A DNA stretch of 64,000 bases, taken from assembly GCA_964629635.1 (NCBI GenBank), contig CAZVQS010000002.1, positions 310,001-374,000 on the forward strand, in the 5' to 3' direction. A program made the translations under genes and the position numbers. Source of the stretch: YC2-FULL-38-9 sp964629635 (lineage in GTDB: Bacteria; Patescibacteriota; Microgenomatia; UBA1406; GWC2-37-13). The notes under the pieces were generated by a model. That model saw only the letters and a list, made by a program, of their open reading frames with translations, searched no databases and had not been told where the DNA came from. Shown here piece after piece: positions 63,809 through 64,000 of this stretch; position 1 is the first letter of the stretch; every line of letters starts with the position of its first letter.

Positions 63809-64000
63809 GCGGGCCCGTATCCAGCAAGCGTGTCGTAATAATCCATACGGATTTTATCCTTGTTGCGCTGCCGCCACTGGGGAAACACCAAATCCTGCGC
63901 GTCCTCAAGATCCATCGCTTTCCCAAATAGCCCCGCACCCTGTCTGACTGCCATCATCCGCCGTTGAATGCCTCCCCGCAGCATGCGTTCTACCCTGCCC
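63796..64000 (-). CDS. Unidentified protein, C-terminal end only
   Basis: The frame is open to the window edge and gives the last 67 residues of a protein (GRVERMLRGGIQRRMMAV ... MDYYDTLAGYGPAQTL). It is basic and soluble; no domain recognised. The rest lies beyond the window. Confidence 0.6.
   Translation of the reverse strand, partial: GRVERMLRGGIQRRMMAVRQGAGLFGKAMDLEDAQDLVFPQWRQRNKDKIRMDYYDTLAGYGPAQTL

Overview
The window is a gene-dense bacterial chromosome segment of roughly 50% GC with short intergenic gaps and standard genetic code; TGA is used as an ordinary stop, for example at the ends of dnaE, rsmI and ccdA. Several traits point to a member of the Candidate Phyla Radiation (Patescibacteria), perhaps near Microgenomates: shortened housekeeping proteins (AtpH, UvrC, HolA), an unlinked 23S rRNA gene, many short membrane proteins of no known family, and promoters that sit almost on top of start codons. 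The phylum is an inference; no 16S gene lies in the window.

Layout. 1-8911: the 3' part of dnaE, then a complete F1Fo-ATP synthase operon (atpI/Z-B-E-F-H-A-G-D-C) with a promoter overlapping the dnaE stop. 8918-14009: topA-pyrG-rplS-yraN and a small mechanosensitive-channel-like protein. 14067-18184: tRNA-Glu, a frameshifted SGNH hydrolase, two conserved hypotheticals, a surface protein with an LPEAG sorting-like tail, rsmI and a DedA protein. 18295-29223: uvrB-uvrA, a secreted transglutaminase-like protein, a DUF1189-like protein, a short uvrC, a holin-like protein, secG and an anchored oligopeptide-binding-type protein. 29250-33308: tRNAs, a HAF-repeat exoprotein, a Nudix hydrolase, and a ~2 kb insertion flanked by perfect 83-bp direct repeats that run from the anticodon loop of tRNA-Arg to that of tRNA-Thr. 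33331-38842: ruvB-ruvA, a divergent enolase, and PEP synthase. 38949-42342: a strong rRNA promoter, tRNA-Ala and a 23S rRNA gene with no 16S or 5S beside it. 42390-52487: ruvC, PH-domain protein, PfkB kinase, pol III delta-like protein, phosphohexomutase, IMPase-like phosphatase, a 540-residue membrane protein of unknown function, dus, obg, cupin, and a Cys-rich pseudopilin. 52494-57467: a B12-binding radical SAM protein, an FMN riboswitch controlling a transporter-riboflavin kinase fusion, and a glycosyltransferase encoded as two overlapping half-genes followed by a methyltransferase. 57508-64000: a thioredoxin-like/CcdA pair, MazG-like, DinB-like and LUD proteins, a secreted helical protein, HAD phosphatase, SanA/YdcF-like protein, two tRNAs, a GIY-YIG protein, a membrane-anchored methyltransferase, and the end of an unidentified gene.

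The most notable system is at 53914-55333: an FMN aptamer followed by two intrinsic terminator hairpins precedes one gene that encodes an EamA-type (ten-helix) transporter fused to a complete riboflavin kinase domain. This reads as a one-polypeptide device for riboflavin uptake and trapping as FMN, with feedback from FMN. Other points worth a second look are the tRNA-bounded insertion, the pervasive near-leaderless promoter architecture, the delta subunit lacking its N-terminal domain, the enolase with altered active-site loops, two tRNAs with C at position 55, and the split glycosyltransferase.
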